DNA of 64,000 bases from assembly GCA_964016885.1 (NCBI GenBank), contig OZ024740.1:296428670-296492669 (forward strand), given 5' to 3'. The stretch's first letter is position 1, and each line of letters begins with the position of its first letter. The position numbers and the translations under genes are program-made. The notes beneath the pieces are model-generated. The model ran no database searches and was not told the origin of the DNA. It saw only the letters and a program-made list of their open reading frames with translations. This document shows positions 63,652 through 64,000 of this stretch, one piece after another. This DNA is from Eledone cirrhosa. Lineage: Eukaryota; Mollusca; Cephalopoda; Octopoda; Eledonidae.

Positions 63652-64000
63652 ACGGATCCCCCAAATAAAAAATGGAACCCCCAAATAAAAATGGATCCCC
63701 CAAATAAAAAATGGATCACCCAAATAAAAAAGGGATCACCCAAATAAAAAATGGATCACCCAAATAAAAAATGGATCCCCCAAATAAAAAATGGATCACC
63801 CAATTACTAAATGGATCACCCAAATGTAAAATGGATCCCCCAAATAAAAAATGGAACCCCCAAATAAAAAATGGATCCCACAAATAAAAAATGGATCCAC
63901 AAATAAAAAATGGATCACCCAAATAAAAAATGGATCACCCAAATAAAAAATGGATCCCCCAAATAAAAAATGGATCCCCAAAATAAAAAATGGATCACCC
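63652..64000 (-). repeat. Long inverted block running off the window
   Basis: About 349 bp of reversed monomers. It includes CAATTACTAA at 63,802-63,811 (reverse of TTTAGTAATTG) and CAAATGTAAAATGG. Its left junction is the reverse complement of the CCGT/CAAAT junction at 3,661. Confidence 0.92.

Larger units (their letters stand above)
1..64000 (+). repeat. 20-bp tandem satellite array filling the window
   Basis: Every line of the window is built from a ~20-bp unit, consensus GGGTGATCCATTTTTTATTT, with T or G as the main alternative just before GATCC. Nearly all monomers are 20 bp; a minority are 18, 19 or 21 bp through loss or gain of a T or G (for example five T instead of six, or TTTGGGGATCC). 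The forward unit has 11 T, 3 A, 4 G and 2 C, so the top strand is strongly T-rich. GATC occurs about once per monomer, and GGATCC in each G-type monomer. Point variants (TTTTACATTT, CCAGTTTTTGTTT, TTTAGTTGGG, TTTGTGTGATCC, TTTGGCGGATCC, TTTGTTGGATCC, GATCGACTTTTT) recur in fixed order and define higher-order repeats. I saw no unique sequence. The satellite family and host are not recognised. Confidence 0.97.
63023..64000 (-). repeat. Mostly inverted terminal domain
   Basis: From 63,023 the array is mostly in reverse orientation, with two short forward islands (about 63,120-63,191 and 63,580-63,651). Read on the minus strand from 64,000, it follows the order at about 2,430-3,080 and 58,785-59,380: TTTTGGGGATCC, TTTGTGGATCC, TTTGTGGGATCC, TTTACATTT, TTTAGTAATT, GATCCCTTTTTT, a flipped island, then GATGCAG and CCATATTTTATTTAGG. 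It is therefore an inverted copy of the flank family. It runs off the window end. Confidence 0.85.

Noticed and set aside
1..64000. Telomere-like repeat, because of TTTGGGG motifs
   Set aside because: TTTTGGGG-type motifs occur in ciliate telomeres and long repeats in some yeast telomeres, but this 20-bp unit with GATCCATTTTTTA matches none that I know. Multi-kb HORs and inversions are unlike telomerase-made arrays.
1..64000. G-quadruplex-forming array
   Set aside because: There is only one G3-G5 run per 20 bp, leaving loops of about 15-17 nt, too long for a stable canonical quadruplex. The 7-9 G runs are isolated single tracts.
1..64000. Origin-like DnaA or Dam-site cluster from the dense GATC
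   Set aside because: GATC is part of the monomer and is spread evenly over 64 kb. No DnaA boxes, replication genes or other bacterial features are present.

Overview
The whole 64 kb window is one uninterrupted satellite DNA array. The monomer is about 20 bp; the top-strand consensus is GGGTGATCCATTTTTTATTT, or the same unit with GGGG in place of GGGT before GATCC. At that length about 3,200 monomers fit. I found no unique sequence and no convincing protein gene, tRNA, rRNA, transposon or CRISPR array. The organism cannot be identified from this sequence. A 64 kb array of short AT-rich monomers with nested higher-order repeats (HORs) is typical of eukaryotic heterochromatin (pericentromeric, subtelomeric, sex- or B-chromosome), but that placement is inference.

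Open reading frames in the array are by-products of the repeat. Twenty is not a multiple of three, so every forward frame reads the same 20-residue aromatic-rich peptide over each 60 bp. A frame stays open until a T-type monomer puts TGA in frame. Forward frames lack ATG (they start at TTG), and their lengths step in 20-bp quanta.

Layout, left to right. 1-3,738: a flank family with five short inverted blocks. 3,739-24,706: about 21 kb with no inverted block, holding an ~818-bp tandem duplication, a ~3.3-kb pair (about 7,890-14,430) and a 4,591-bp pair (about 14,790-23,971). 24,707-34,290: inverted blocks return; a ~4.12-kb pair (26,046-34,290) carries an inner 1,115-bp duplication. 34,291-49,300: two related ~4-kb segments about 11.1 kb apart, separated by a mosaic. 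50,190-55,050: a ~2.49-kb pair. 55,050-63,022: a 4,345-bp pair, the second copy truncated. 63,023-64,000: orientation flips and the last ~1 kb is mostly reversed monomers.

The most informative structure is a set of 32 inverted blocks, mostly of 2 or 4 reversed monomers. Internal forward-to-reverse junctions share one breakpoint (CCAT or CCGT joined to CAAAT), and reverse-to-forward junctions sit on a GGATCC palindrome. This suggests one or very few founding inversion events, later copied by HOR amplification. The blocks fall into variant classes that recur in a fixed order and spacing, so they act as lineage markers. Homopolymer monomers (poly-G of 7-9, poly-T of 9-11) add a second set of markers. 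Left and right ends of the window share markers missing from the middle.
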